A stretch of DNA of 53,057 nt from Syntrophaceae bacterium (GTDB lineage Bacteria; Desulfobacterota; BSN033; UBA1163): the NCBI GenBank assembly GCA_013388645.1, contig JACAEV010000131.1, positions 1 through 53,057 of the forward strand. Direction: 5' to 3'. Both the position numbers and the translations under genes were made by a program. Under the pieces are notes generated by a model that made no database searches, was not told the DNA's origin, and saw only the letters and a list, made by a program, of their open reading frames with translations. Below are positions 7,014-15,299 of the stretch, piece by piece; the stretch's first letter is position 1; every line of letters begins with the position of its first letter.

Positions 7014-7343
7014 TTATTGACTTAACTTCGAGCTGGCAAGACGATTCAGACTGACTCCAGACTCTGCTGCTTGGATTGCAAGTTTTCGATGAATTTGCGG
7101 AGGAACCCGCACGATGAATTTGCCGCTGTAATGCCTGCAGGCGATTGGCTCAGGAATAGCTTCACCTTCTTTATGCATATCCTTCACGACATCTTCAACT
7201 AATTTACGGATCCCTTTTAAGGCTACTCCTGGAGTCTTAGCGAGCCAACTTAAGCTGGGAAATTCAGCACACAACCCTACATACTCGTTATCGTCTTCAG
7301 ACCAGGTTACGCGATAGGTATATCGATCATTTTTCAAAGCCAT
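7014..7343 (-). CDS. hicB: HicB-type antitoxin
   Basis: Antitoxin that neutralises HicA and represses its own operon. The N-terminal half is the HicB partial RNase-H-like fold (YRVTWSEDDNEYVGLCAEFP ... AKTPGVALKGI). The C-terminal 35 residues read GKFIVRVPPQIHRKLAIQAA followed by GVSLNRLASSKL, a ribbon-helix-helix DNA-binding domain. Length is 109 aa. It overlaps the upstream hicA by 17 bases, the usual hicAB order. The gene ends 6 bases before an attC site, so it is the distal gene of an integron cassette. Toxin-antitoxin pairs are well known cassettes in chromosomal integrons, where they may stabilise the array. Confidence 0.9.
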   Translation of the reverse strand: MALKNDRYTYRVTWSEDDNEYVGLCAEFPSLSWLAKTPGVALKGIRKLVEDVVKDMHKEGEAIPEPIACRHYSGKFIVRVPPQIHRKLAIQAAESGVSLNRLASSKLSQ

Positions 7344-7557
7344 AACCTACCTCCAATCTTTCAATAGCCAACAGCACCTGTTTCACCTGGTATGCCTTGG
7401 CTTTTCCTTTATGGTTCTGAATATTTATTCGGGGATCACCCTGCCATGGGGTTTTATAAATTCGATGACTGCTCCCGCCTTGACGAGGTTCACCAAAAAA
7501 ATGATCACATACCTTACATAGTTCGCTGAATCGAACATCTCTTGGATTTCGCCACAT
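7327..7557 (-). CDS. hicA: HicA-type mRNA interferase toxin
   Basis: Small double-stranded-RNA-binding-fold ribonuclease that cleaves mRNA and blocks translation when not bound by HicB. The family core GGSSHRIYKTPW contains the catalytic histidine, and the end NIQNHKGKAKAYQVKQVL is characteristic. At 76 aa it is near normal. In-frame sequence before the ATG (IDDILEQ) matches the usual HicA N-terminus, so the true start may be a few codons upstream at a non-ATG codon. It overlaps hicB by 17 bases. The upstream AT-rich stretch (7558-7660) would hold the cassette's own promoter, as expected for cassette-borne toxin-antitoxin genes. Confidence 0.88.
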   Translation of the reverse strand: MWRNPRDVRFSELCKVCDHFFGEPRQGGSSHRIYKTPWQGDPRINIQNHKGKAKAYQVKQVLLAIERLEVGYGFEK

Positions 7558-7660
7558 TTGTTCAAGTATGTCATCAATTGCGGGTATATAATTATAGTAT
7601 CATTATTGGTATCATTGTCAAGAGTTGATTATAGGTGAGATGGAAATATTCACTTTTTAT

Positions 7661-7753
7661 GCACATAACAATAGAAATAAGGCGCGGGGGCGCTGACCTA
7701 CGCTAAAAGGCGACGGGGCTATCACCCGTCGCCTTGATTGACTGGTTATAGGC
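7661..7753 (-). other. attC-like recombination site of cassette 1
   Basis: On the minus strand it begins GCCTATAAC (7753-7745) and ends GTTATGTGC (7669-7661), about 93 bp. The inner part folds strongly: AGGCGACGGG and CCCGTCGCCT form a perfect 10-bp stem. Arms AATCAAGGCG and CGCCTTATT also pair. It starts 5 bases after the stop codon of the 108-aa gene. The hairpin could be mistaken for a terminator, but there is no T-run. Confidence 0.75.
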
Positions 7754-7758
7754 TTTTC

Positions 7759-8085
7759 TCATTTCGTTGAAAGCGATGCCGACGGTAACGATATGGATGT
7801 GACAATCTTGAAGGCTTCCTCCTTCGAGAAACCGTGTTTAATAAGGGCTTCATAGAAATTTTTGACGTATTGAGCCATCTTCTCGGCTGAATCGGGTTTA
7901 GAGATAACAGCCAGCTGAGCCTCAATCATTGCCTCCATCATCTTTCCCATCATGGGCGCCATTGCACCAAAAGCAACCTCCATTTGCTGCCGTATTTCCT
8001 CTGGCGAGGGTTGAGGACGCTTTTCTTGTGCATCAACGACGCTGACGAGAACAAAAAACAATGTGAAAACCAGTAGCTTCTTCAT
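7759..8085 (-). CDS. Small secreted protein of unknown function, integron cassette 1
   Basis: One hundred and eight residues with a clear Sec signal peptide (MKKLLVFTLFFVLVSVVDAQ, cleavage after about residue 19). The mature part is helical and methionine-rich (MAPMMGKMMEAMIEAQ), with a C-terminal half resembling a two-helix unit (YVKNFYEALIKHGFSKEEAFKIV). The start follows a GAGAAGGAGGA ribosome site. It is the cassette gene closest to the integrase, between the attI-side junction and an attC site. Promoterless secreted proteins of unknown function are common integron cargo. I do not recognise the family. Confidence 0.75.
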   Translation of the reverse strand: MKKLLVFTLFFVLVSVVDAQEKRPQPSPEEIRQQMEVAFGAMAPMMGKMMEAMIEAQLAVISKPDSAEKMAQYVKNFYEALIKHGFSKEEAFKIVTSISLPSASLSTK

Positions 8086-8117
8086 GGTTCCTCCTTCTCG
8101 ATAAATTGATATTGTTT

Positions 8118-8126
8118 GCCTATAAC
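8118..8126 (-). other. attI/cassette junction core
   Basis: GTTATAGGC on the minus strand is the exact complement of the R'' end of cassette 1's attC, so it marks the insertion point of cassette 1. The roughly 170 bases between here and the integrase start (8301) would be attI and the integrase promoter. They are AT-rich and contain no ORF. Confidence 0.6.
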
Positions 8127-8300
8127 GATTAATAGACGAATTCCCGATTTGTTTATAATGAGTCTTTCTTGATTTAATTTCTTACCACTTTTTACCTATG
8201 TCGTCTATAAAATTCTTGATTCTGTTTCGCATTTTACATGTAATAGCACAAAATGCGAATTTCGTATAATATTGCAATTTTGTCAGATTGGGAGTTTTAA

Positions 8301-9357
8301 GTGAAAGAGAGAATATTACCTGAGTTCCAGGACTTTCTCCTTTCCCGTTCTCTTGTTCCTGAAAAGAATGTGTCTTTTTATGCTTATTGGGTAAGTAAAT
8401 TCTTGGCTTTTTCAAACCGAAATGAGGATCTCGGGCCTGATCTGAGGTTTCAAAAGTTCTTAAACCAGTTGAAATCACAAAAGAAGATAGCTGATTGGCA
8501 GATCAGACAGGCAGAGGAGGCGCTCCGACTGTATTTTCATCATTTTCTGGATGGTAAAATCTCAATACTCTCTCCCAACCTCCCACAAAAAAGCTTCCCG
8601 ATCCTTCGGAAATCTTTGTTGAAGTGCGTGAAGCGATACGCATCAAGCATTATTCTTACAGAACGGAACGTTCTTATATGGACTGGGTTGAAAGGTTTTT
8701 TCATTACATCTCTCAGGTAAAAAAGAAAGATCTTCATCTTGCTGGCTTAGACTCAGGCGATGTAAAGGATTTTCTGAGTTACCTGGCATTAACAAAAAGG
8801 GTCTCATCCTCGACCCAAAACCAGGCCTTCAATGCCCTTCTGTTCCTTCTCAGGGATGTGCTGAAGACAGAGCTTGGTGATTTGAGTAAAACAGTCAGGG
8901 CAAAGCGCGGACAAAGATTACCAGTCACTTTGTCTCCAGAGGAAGTTCAGGAGTTATTTCCCCACTTACTAAGGAGTCCATAATTGAGAAGACATAATCT
9001 TCTGAAAATCTCCCCCGCCCCTCTTTTCCAAAGAGGGGTCATTCCTCCCTTTGGCAAAGGGAGGGAAGGAGGGATTTATCTTTGATGTCTACACAATTAT
9101 GGACTGATTAATAAAACGGTTCAGAATGCCGTAAAAGAAGCTGTGAGAAAGGCAGGCATTGTCAAGCATGCATCGGTGCATACTCTCAGGCACAGCTTTG
9201 CCACACATCTTCTAATGGAGTGAATATCAGGGAGATCCAGAATTTACTCGGTCATAAACATCTTGAAACCACAATGGTCTATACCCATGTGTTAAGAGAT
9301 ATGGTGAGCGTTCCAAAAAGCCCCCTTGACAATCTTTACAACAAAAAACCTCTTTGA
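8301..9357 (+). pseudogene. intI: Integron-type tyrosine recombinase, inactivated
   Basis: Pieces of one site-specific integrase lie in order. The N-terminal SAM-like part (8301 to about 8600, GTG start) is followed, after a frameshift, by REAIRIKHYSYRTERSYMDW, the hallmark region of integron integrases, up to LSPEEVQELFPHLL. Then a MITE is inserted (8967-9113). After it come [13 protein letters not shown] and the C-terminal catalytic [12 protein letters not shown] and LLGHKHLETTMVYTHV, with one more frameshift at about 9221. The stretch with the first catalytic arginine and any IntI-specific insertion is missing, so deletion accompanied the MITE. The tyrosine and the HxxR box survive. The gene cannot make active enzyme. 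Divergent orientation to the cassettes supports an integron origin. Confidence 0.85.
8967..9113 (+). mobile_element. MITE copy 2, inside the integrase gene
   Basis: About 147 bp, nearly identical to copy 1 (TACTAAGGAGTCCATAATTG at the left, CAATTATGGACTGATTAATA at the right, same two internal hairpins). It interrupts the recombinase reading frame and coincides with loss of its central catalytic region. Confidence 0.85.
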
Positions 9358-9415
9358 CTATGATACTTCTTTCCATTTTCAGCGGAATAAGTATTTAAAA
9401 CATCAAAAAAAGGGG

Positions 9416-9794
9416 GGGCATCATTTCAGAACTCCTTTTGATACTTTTTTTAACTCATGCAAAAACATATGGTGAAGATTTCAAGCAGGCCCTTCCCCGA
9501 AGGGTCTTTTCTTTTCCGCAGGACCATTTTTCTCATCCTGAATTAAAACCGAAGGGGGGTACTACTTTGGCTATCTCCAATCCTTTAACAAGGATTTAAA
9601 ATCCTTTGGCTATCAACCTACTTTTTTCAGAACGGTTTTCTTAAGGATCAGGGATTGATCACCCAGAAATTAACACGAGTGACCAATTAAGAGGGAAGTG
9701 TTAAAATAGGAAAAACATATCAGGGAACCCCATCAAGGCAATGGGCTATGTGGAATTAACTGGATATGCCGAGGCTTTTGCAAAGGGTATTTAA
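9416..9794 (+). pseudogene. Relic of a secreted lipocalin-like (CrtC/AttH type) gene
   Basis: Three frames together give a decayed protein. A hydrophobic start (LLLILFLTHAKT) leads into FPQDHFSHPELK. After a frameshift follows YYFGYLQSFNKDLKSFGYQ and FFRTVFL, the typical opening of the carotenoid-hydratase-like lipocalin family (usually EWWYYTG...FGYQLTFFR). Near the end, AMGYVELTGYAEAF matches the family's closing motif. Most of the middle is missing, and several frameshifts and stops are present. It lies directly behind the integron relic, in a region of visible gene decay. There is no intact reading frame, so no product is expected. Confidence 0.6.
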
Positions 9795-9977
9795 GATGAT
9801 TGACCTTAGCCCATAAATGATGCAATGAGTCTTTTGGGCAAAGCTTAGGAACCAGTTTGGTTTTGGGTTGATAGGTTAAGGTTAAAGAGCCCAGGACGAA
9901 TGACCTTACCCTTTAACGAAACGGGCATCATAGCCCTAACCTTAGATAACGGACTTTTTACCCAAGGGAGAATCAAA

Positions 9978-12047
9978 ATGGATCAACTCTTCAATCCAAA
10001 ATCCGTTGTCGTGATCGGTGTCTCAGAAAATCCTGATAACCTCGCACGGATCATTGCCGAAAACCTTTTTGAATTTCAATTCAATGGCGAAATCTTTTTA
10101 GTCGGAAAAAAGGAAGGCATCCTCTTGGGGAGAAGAATCTGTACTTCCATGGAGGATCTTCGAGAGGGAATCGATGTCGCGGTCATCCTCACGCCTGCTC
10201 AAACCGTCCCCGAGATATTGGAATCTTGCGGGAGAAAAAAAATTCGTTGGGCGATCATCGAGTCAGGAGGGTTCAGCGAATACTCTGAGGAAGGAGCCAA
10301 ATTAGAAAAAGAGGCGCTCCGCACTGCAAAAAAATGGGGAATTCGAATGGTGGGTCCAAATGGAATCGGAATTCTCAATTTTGAAAATGGCTTTGTCGTC
10401 GCTTTTCCCCCTCTCAACCGAAAGGCCGTCCGGAAGGGAAAAGTTTCGCTCCTCGTTCAAAGTGGAGGCGTCTCCCTCACTTACCTCAATCTTCTTTCAA
10501 GCGCCAGCGTGGGCATCTCTAAAATTGTGAGCATGGGGAATAAGTTGGACCTTAACGAAATCGATTACCTCCAATACCTCATCCAGGACCGTCAGACAGA
10601 AATCATCGGCATTTATTTGGAAAGCATCCAAAGAGGAAGAGAATTAATCGAACTCGCTCGATCGACATCCAAACCCATCATCCTTCATAAAGCCAATACC
10701 GGAGAGGCAAGTAGAGAGATTGCAAAGCTTCATACCGCAGCTCTTGCCAACGATGATAGGATTGTCGATACGGCCCTGAAACAGGCAGACATTGTCAGGG
10801 CCAAGGATTTTCGGTCTTTTATCAATGCCGTAAAAGTACTCTCACTTCCTCCCATGAAAGGAAATGATCTGGTCATCCTCTCCCGCTCTGGAGGCATTGC
10901 CATCGTGGCTGCCGATTCAGCCGAACGCTATGGGTTCCGGCTCTCTCCCATGAAGAAGAGCTTTCAAAAACGCATCCACAGCTATTTCAGAGCCAAAGTG
11001 ATCCAACCGACTAACCCTTTGGACTTAGGAGACCTCTTCGACTTCGATCTCTATACCAAGATCCTTGAACAGGTACTCAAAATTAAGACGGTAGATGGAA
11101 TGATCTTCCAACACGCCGCAGTCGGAGAAGAGATGAAACCATCCCGAAAGCTGATCCAAGCGGCCCAGGAACTTTCCTTCCGTTACCAAAAGCCCGTGGC
11201 TTTCTGTTACCTGACGGAAGAAGAGGAATTAGCTTACATCAAGAGGGCTTTTGATTATCCGATCTTCATCGAGCCGGAAGACGCCTTAAGCGCTTTAGCG
11301 ATTTCGAGGGAACACTATCGCAAACGAAAGATTTCAAGGGAAAAACCTCCCACCTATTCGGTTCATCGCGCTCATATCACGCAACTCATTCTGAAAACAC
11401 ACCGAGCAAAAAAGGAGCTTCTTCTCCCAGAGGCTTTTGAAATCCTAAAGGCTTATGGCATCCCTGTAGCAGATTATCAACTTGTTCAAAAAAAAGAAGA
11501 GTTGAAAAAGGCGTTAAATGAAATAAAAGGCCCGGTTGCCCTGAAGGTCATTTCACCAGAGATCTCACACAAGTCAGATGTCGGGGGAGTTGTCCTGAAT
11601 CTGCGTAATTTTTCTGAAGCAGAAAGAGCCTACAGCAAGCTAAATCAATTGACTCAAAGAGGATTTTCAGGAGTGCTTGTCCAAGAGATGATCACGGGCG
11701 GGAAGGAAATCATCTTAGGAGCGAAGCGAGATCCTTCCTTCGGTCCAGTGATTCTCTTTGGACTCGGAGGGATTTATGTGGAGGTATTCAAGGAGAGTTC
11801 GCTTCGGGTGGCTCCAATCAATCGAGCCGAAGCAGAGGAAATGATCTCAGAATTGAAGACTGCAAGCATTCTCAAAGGCATTCGAGGAGAACGGCCTCTG
11901 GATATAGAGGCGTTGGTTGAAAATCTTCTCAAACTTTCCCAGTTGATGATCGATTTCCCTGAGATTGAAGGAATTGATATCAATCCCGTAAAGGTATTGG
12001 AAAAAGGAGCTGTGGCAGTGGATGCCCGTATCTTGTTATCGAGGTAA
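9978..12047 (+). CDS. ADP-forming acyl-CoA (acetyl-CoA) synthetase, fused alpha-beta form
   Basis: Converts acyl-CoA, ADP and phosphate to acid, CoA and ATP, or the reverse, through a phosphohistidine. From the preferred ATG at 9978 (GGGAGA ribosome site, homology begins MDQLFNPKSVVVIG) the protein has about 689 aa. The N-terminal CoA-binding Rossmann domain is followed by ligase-CoA domains with MVGPNGIGI, LVQSGGVSL and the region LHTAALAND that should hold the phosphorylated histidine. The C-terminal ATP-grasp domain has ALKVISPEISHKSDVGGVVL and LFGLGGIYVEVF. The track start at 9900 adds 26 residues unlike the family. It is a single gene preceded by pseudogenes. Substrate preference cannot be read from the sequence. 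Confidence 0.88.
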   Translation: MDQLFNPKSVVVIGVSENPDNLARIIAENLFEFQFNGEIFLVGKKEGILLGRRICTSMEDLREGIDVAVILTPAQTVPEILESCGRKKIRWAIIESGGFSEYSEEGAKLEKEALRTAKKWGIRMVGPNGIGILNFENGFVVAFPPLNRKAVRKGKVSLLVQSGGVSLTYLNLLSSASVGISKIVSMGNKLDLNEIDYLQYLIQDRQTEIIGIYLESIQRGRELIELARSTSKPIILHKANTGEASREIAKLHTAALANDDRIVDTALKQADIVRAKDFRSFINAVKVLSLPPMKGNDLVILSRSGGIAIVAADSAERYGFRLSPMKKSFQKRIHSYFRAKVIQPTNPLDLGDLFDFDLYTKILEQVLKIKTVDGMIFQHAAVGEEMKPSRKLIQAAQELSFRYQKPVAFCYLTEEEELAYIKRAFDYPIFIEPEDALSALAISREHYRKRKISREKPPTYSVHRAHITQLILKTHRAKKELLLPEAFEILKAYGIPVADYQLVQKKEELKKALNEIKGPVALKVISPEISHKSDVGGVVLNLRNFSEAERAYSKLNQLTQRGFSGVLVQEMITGGKEIILGAKRDPSFGPVILFGLGGIYVEVFKESSLRVAPINRAEAEEMISELKTASILKGIRGERPLDIEALVENLLKLSQLMIDFPEIEGIDINPVKVLEKGAVAVDARILLSR

Positions 12048-12375
12048 ATTCTCAAAATCGATTCCCCTCTATAAAGTATCAACGCGATCCAATGAAGACA
12101 TGGTGAAAAGACATCTATTGATCATATGGTGATGGCTTTTTTTAAAAAAGGATGGATATTAAGGACAACGTGATAAAATGTCACAGTAAAATCAAAATTT
12201 GACACAAAATAACACTTCGCTAAGCCCCCCTTTCCATAATATTCATTAATTTCAATATATTATGATTCTTGTTCTTTGGCATGACAATTGCTTTTGTCGT
12301 AGATAAATTCTTTTCATTTTGATATTTATGTTTAAATAATACAATCTATCAAATAACCACTTAGGCCTTTGAGCA
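12048..12375. other. Intergenic region with regulatory signals
   Basis: No gene is visible in these 328 bases. The region is AT-rich and contains a TGTCA/TGACA inverted pair (about 12179-12204) and, 70-odd bases further, a sigma-54 type promoter at 12276. The inverted pair lies where a sigma-54 activator could bind. Confidence 0.45.
12276..12292 (+). promoter_or_regulatory. Sigma-54 (-24/-12) promoter
   Basis: TTGGCATGACAATTGCT matches the consensus TTGGCAYG-RNNN-TTGCW at every defined position, with GG and GC 12 bases apart. Predicted transcription starts near 12303, leaving a leader of about 70 bases before the RodZ-like gene at 12376. Confidence 0.7.
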
Positions 12376-12708
12376 ATGGAAACCTCCATGGAGTCTCCAG
12401 GGAAATTTCTAAAAAAGGAGAGGGAAATACGGAACATCCCCTTGGAGGAGATTTCTAATTTCACCAAGATTAAGGAGGATTATCTCAAGGCCATCGAAGA
12501 AGATAAATATGAGCTCCTCCCTCACTCATTATATGTAAAAGGATATTTAAAAGGTTATGCCAAATATCTTTCCCTTGATCCAATCCATATCATTCTCCAA
12601 TATGAAAATTATCTAAAAAGCCTCCTGCCTACTGATCCCATCAAGTTGACACAGCCGGTTTCGCCTCCGAAAAAGAGCCCGCGGTCGTGGTTCATTTTCT
12701 CTTTCTAA
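12376..12708 (+). CDS. RodZ-like helix-turn-helix protein
   Basis: One hundred and ten residues. Positions 8-80 form the HTH_25/RodZ-type cytoplasmic domain: GKFLKKEREIRNIPLEEISN, TKIKEDYLKAIEED, then PHSLYVKGYLKGYAKYLSLD. RodZ proteins use this fold to bind MreB, and related proteins use it as a DNA-binding domain. Here the usual transmembrane helix and periplasmic part are absent. The chain ends in a short Pro/Lys-rich tail and FIFSF, so it may be a truncated RodZ or a stand-alone regulator. A perfect sigma-54 site precedes it. There is no strong ribosome site, and the start could be M5. Confidence 0.7.
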   Translation: METSMESPGKFLKKEREIRNIPLEEISNFTKIKEDYLKAIEEDKYELLPHSLYVKGYLKGYAKYLSLDPIHIILQYENYLKSLLPTDPIKLTQPVSPPKKSPRSWFIFSF

Positions 12709-12739
12709 AAAGGGAACTATTGAAAAATTAAAAGAGGGC

Positions 12740-12763
12740 CATGGCAGGGTGGGCCCTGCCATG
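12740..12763. terminator. Hairpin between convergent genes, likely terminator for the E2 operon
   Basis: CATGGCAGGG, loop TGGG and CCCTGCCATG form a perfect 10-bp stem between the RodZ-like gene (plus) and E2 (minus). Reading on the minus strand, the stem is followed a few bases later by CTTTTAATTTTT. Confidence 0.6.
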
Positions 12764-12779
12764 AGTTGGATTAGACTAT

Positions 12780-14036
12780 TTAAGTTTCCAGAAGAATCAG
12801 ATCTGGGTCTTCGAGTCGGGCGACCACCGTGTTGAGAAATCGGGCTCCCTCTCCACCATCGACCACCCGATGGTCAAAAGAGAGGGATAAACTGAGTATC
12901 TTTCTTACCACTAACTTTCCATTTCTCACCACCGGCGTATCTTTAATCTTTCCAACACCCAGGATGGCCACTTCGGGATAGTTGATGATCGGCGTGGCAT
13001 AGATTCCTCCTAATGCCCCGTAGTTAGAGATGGTAAAAGTCCCCCCTTTTAAATCAGCCAAATCGATCGTCCGATTCCTTGCTTTTTCAACCAACTTGGT
13101 TAACTCATCTGCGATCTGGAGGATGGATTTATCTTTTGCATTCTTCACCACAGGGACCATCAATCCCTCAGGGGTATCGGTAGCAACGCCAATATTAAAA
13201 TACTTTTTCAGAATGATCTCTTCATTTTCATCATCCATTGAAGCATTGAGATAAGGATGTTCACTCAAACCTGCGATGACAGCCTTGATGATGAAGGGAA
13301 GGATGGTGAGTTTGATCCCCTTCTTTCCAGCCGCCTTTTTCTCCTTCTCCCTGATCTTCCACAATGCCGTGACATCCGCCTCATCCATGGCCGTTACATG
13401 GGGTGCCGTATATTTTGATTTGACCATTGCCTTGGCAATGGATCGCCGAACACCCCGAAGAGGAATTCGTTCAACATACCCGTAGAGGTCATATTTCTTT
13501 ACTTTGGCTATCTTCTTTTCCGGTTCGACAGGTTTCTCCTTAGCTTCGGCAAATTGGCGGACATCTTTTTCTAATACCCTACCTTCTGCTCCAGTGCCTT
13601 GAACCTGATTGATGTCAACGCCTAATTCTTTTGCGATCGCTCGAACCGCCGGTGTGGCCAGGGCATGTTTACTGACCAGGGGTCTCTTAACAGGTTCAGC
13701 CCCTTCTGCGACAGCAAGAACTTCTTCTGGCGCCTCCTCCAGCTCACCCACTACCCCCACTGATTTAGGCCTTGAAGGTTGAGCGGCCAATTCCTCTCCT
13801 CTCTCTCCAAATACGACAATCACCTGGCCGACTTGAACAATCTCTTTTTCTCTGGCCAGTATTTTAAGAATGACCCCGGTTTTTGGAGAGGGAATTTCCG
13901 CAAGGGCCTTATCGGTTTCCACTTCAACCAGAGGTTGCCCTTCTTTTACTTCGTCTCCCTCTTTGACCAACCAGCGGACGATTTCACCTTCCGTCAATCC
14001 TTCTCCAATATCAGGAAATTTAAATTCGAAAGTCAT
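12780..14036 (-). CDS. 2-oxoacid dehydrogenase E2, dihydrolipoamide acyltransferase
   Basis: Core of a pyruvate or branched-chain 2-oxoacid dehydrogenase complex; it transfers the acyl group from lipoyl to CoA. From the ATG at 14036 (GGAGGA ribosome site; the GTG used by the track is 4 codons upstream and overlaps that site) it has 418 aa. Domains are one lipoyl domain with the lipoylated lysine in VETDKALAE, a linker, the E3/E1-binding domain (ATPAVRAIAKELGVD ... GTGAEGRVLEKDV) and the catalytic domain ending in LSLSFDHRVVDGG, whose histidine and aspartate are the active site. It is third in an E1-alpha, E1-beta, E2 operon. No E3 gene is in the window, so a shared lipoamide dehydrogenase elsewhere is likely. 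Confidence 0.93.
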   Translation of the reverse strand: MTFEFKFPDIGEGLTEGEIVRWLVKEGDEVKEGQPLVEVETDKALAEIPSPKTGVILKILAREKEIVQVGQVIVVFGERGEELAAQPSRPKSVGVVGELEEAPEEVLAVAEGAEPVKRPLVSKHALATPAVRAIAKELGVDINQVQGTGAEGRVLEKDVRQFAEAKEKPVEPEKKIAKVKKYDLYGYVERIPLRGVRRSIAKAMVKSKYTAPHVTAMDEADVTALWKIREKEKKAAGKKGIKLTILPFIIKAVIAGLSEHPYLNASMDDENEEIILKKYFNIGVATDTPEGLMVPVVKNAKDKSILQIADELTKLVEKARNRTIDLADLKGGTFTISNYGALGGIYATPIINYPEVAILGVGKIKDTPVVRNGKLVVRKILSLSLSFDHRVVDGGEGARFLNTVVARLEDPDLILLET

Positions 14037-14187
14037 AAAATCCTCCACAAAAGTCTCATCGGAAAATTGGAATGTTGGAATGTTAGAACAATGGGGAGAA
14101 GAAACAATGATACAAAAATCGGATAAAAATTGATCTTTTTGAATTTTAGATCCATCACTCCATTATTCCAGTGTTCCCTCTTTCTAT

Positions 14188-15165
14188 TTAAAAACTTATT
14201 ACTTTCTTGATTGCCATGATAATCCGCTTAGAATTAGGAAGATAATAGTGCTCAGATTTTGCAAGGGGGACGGGGATATCAAACCCAGTCACCCTTTCAA
14301 TGGGTGCTTGAAGAGAAAGAAGGGCTTTCTCGTTAATGAGAGCAATGATTTCAGCACCTAAACCGCAGGTCTTCGGTGCTTCGTGAACAATGACCCCTCT
14401 CCCTGTTTTTCGAATCGAAGTGACAATGGCCTCGACATCCATCGGTGAGATGGTCCTCAAATCAATGACCTCCGCCTCGATTTTATCTCCCCTCAACTGC
14501 TCTGCGGCATTCAATACCTCACGGACCATTGCCCCCCAAGCGATGATGGTGACATCCTTGCCCTCCTGAACCAATCTGGCCTTTCCAAGAGGAATGGTGT
14601 AATCCCCTTCGGGAACCTCTTCCCGGATCGCACGATAGATACGTTTGGGTTCCAAAAAGAGAACAGGATCGTGCCCCCTAATGGAAGAAAGAAGAAGGCC
14701 CTTGGCTTCATAAGGAGTGGAAGGAGTGACAACTTTGATTCCTGGAGTATGAGCTAAGATTGCCTCGGGACTTTCGGAGTGATGTTCCGGGGCATGGATG
14801 CCACCTCCATAAGGAACCCTGATGACCAATGGACAGATAAATCTTCCTCTCGATCGGTTTCTCATCCGGCCGATGTGGTTGGTGATCTGATCCAGACAGG
14901 GATAAAGAAAGCCATCAAATTGAATTTCGGCAACGGGAAGAAGTCCATAGAGGGCCATTCCCAAGGCTGTCCCAACGATCCCTGACTCAGCCAAAGGAGT
15001 ATCGATGACTCGATCCGCACCAAATTTTTCTTGTAGGCCGTCGGTGACACGAAAGACGCCCCCTTCTCTTCCAACATCTTCTCCCAAGACAACCACCCGG
15101 TTGTCTCTTTCCATTTCCTCTCGAAGAGCAAGATTGATTGCTTCCACCATATTGAGTTTAGCCAT
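14188..15165 (-). CDS. 2-oxoacid dehydrogenase E1 beta subunit
   Basis: Beta half of the thiamine-diphosphate decarboxylase that pairs with the alpha subunit encoded upstream. Visible hallmarks are VLGEDVGREGGVFRVTDGL, DTPLAESGIVGTALGMAL, RVPYGGGIHAPEHHSESPEA and PSTPYEAKGLL, typical of the Bacillus-type PDH/branched-chain family. The length of 325 aa is normal. The start follows AGAAGGA. A MITE (15300-15434) separates it from the alpha gene. The downstream gap to E2 (about 150 bases) contains ATTCCA-type short repeats. Pyruvate and branched-chain specificity cannot be separated by eye. Confidence 0.93.
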   Translation of the reverse strand: MAKLNMVEAINLALREEMERDNRVVVLGEDVGREGGVFRVTDGLQEKFGADRVIDTPLAESGIVGTALGMALYGLLPVAEIQFDGFLYPCLDQITNHIGRMRNRSRGRFICPLVIRVPYGGGIHAPEHHSESPEAILAHTPGIKVVTPSTPYEAKGLLLSSIRGHDPVLFLEPKRIYRAIREEVPEGDYTIPLGKARLVQEGKDVTIIAWGAMVREVLNAAEQLRGDKIEAEVIDLRTISPMDVEAIVTSIRKTGRGVIVHEAPKTCGLGAEIIALINEKALLSLQAPIERVTGFDIPVPLAKSEHYYLPNSKRIIMAIKKVISF

Positions 15166-15299
15166 AACCAGATCCTTCTTTCGCGAGAAAATTTTATGAC
15201 CATGTCCCTGCCTATCGTAGACAGGAGAAACAAAGATTTTAAATCCTAAACTCGAACCCCTAAACTCTAATCAAGCTCAAATGTCCGAAACACAAATCT

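Larger units (their letters stand above)
6947..9357. mobile_element. Relict chromosomal integron: two cassettes, attI-side junction, dead integrase
   Basis: From right to left: an integrase relic on plus (8301-9357), an attI-side junction (8118-8126), cassette 1 (secreted 108-aa protein plus attC), and cassette 2 (hicAB plus attC). All cassette genes point away from the integrase, as in integrons. The decisive sign is that each cassette's 5' core half-site is the exact reverse complement of the R'' end of its own attC: GTTATAGGC/GCCTATAAC for cassette 1 and GTTATGTGC/GCACATAAC for cassette 2. This is what a circular cassette intermediate requires. Confidence 0.75.

Noticed and set aside
7681-7737. 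Perfect GC-rich hairpin read as a terminator
   Set aside because: It has no T-run on either strand and forms the inner stem of an attC-like site bounded by exact half-site complements.
9900-9977. N-terminal extension of the acyl-CoA synthetase
   Set aside because: The 26 residues do not match the family, and the ribosome site GGGAGA lies immediately before the ATG at 9978.
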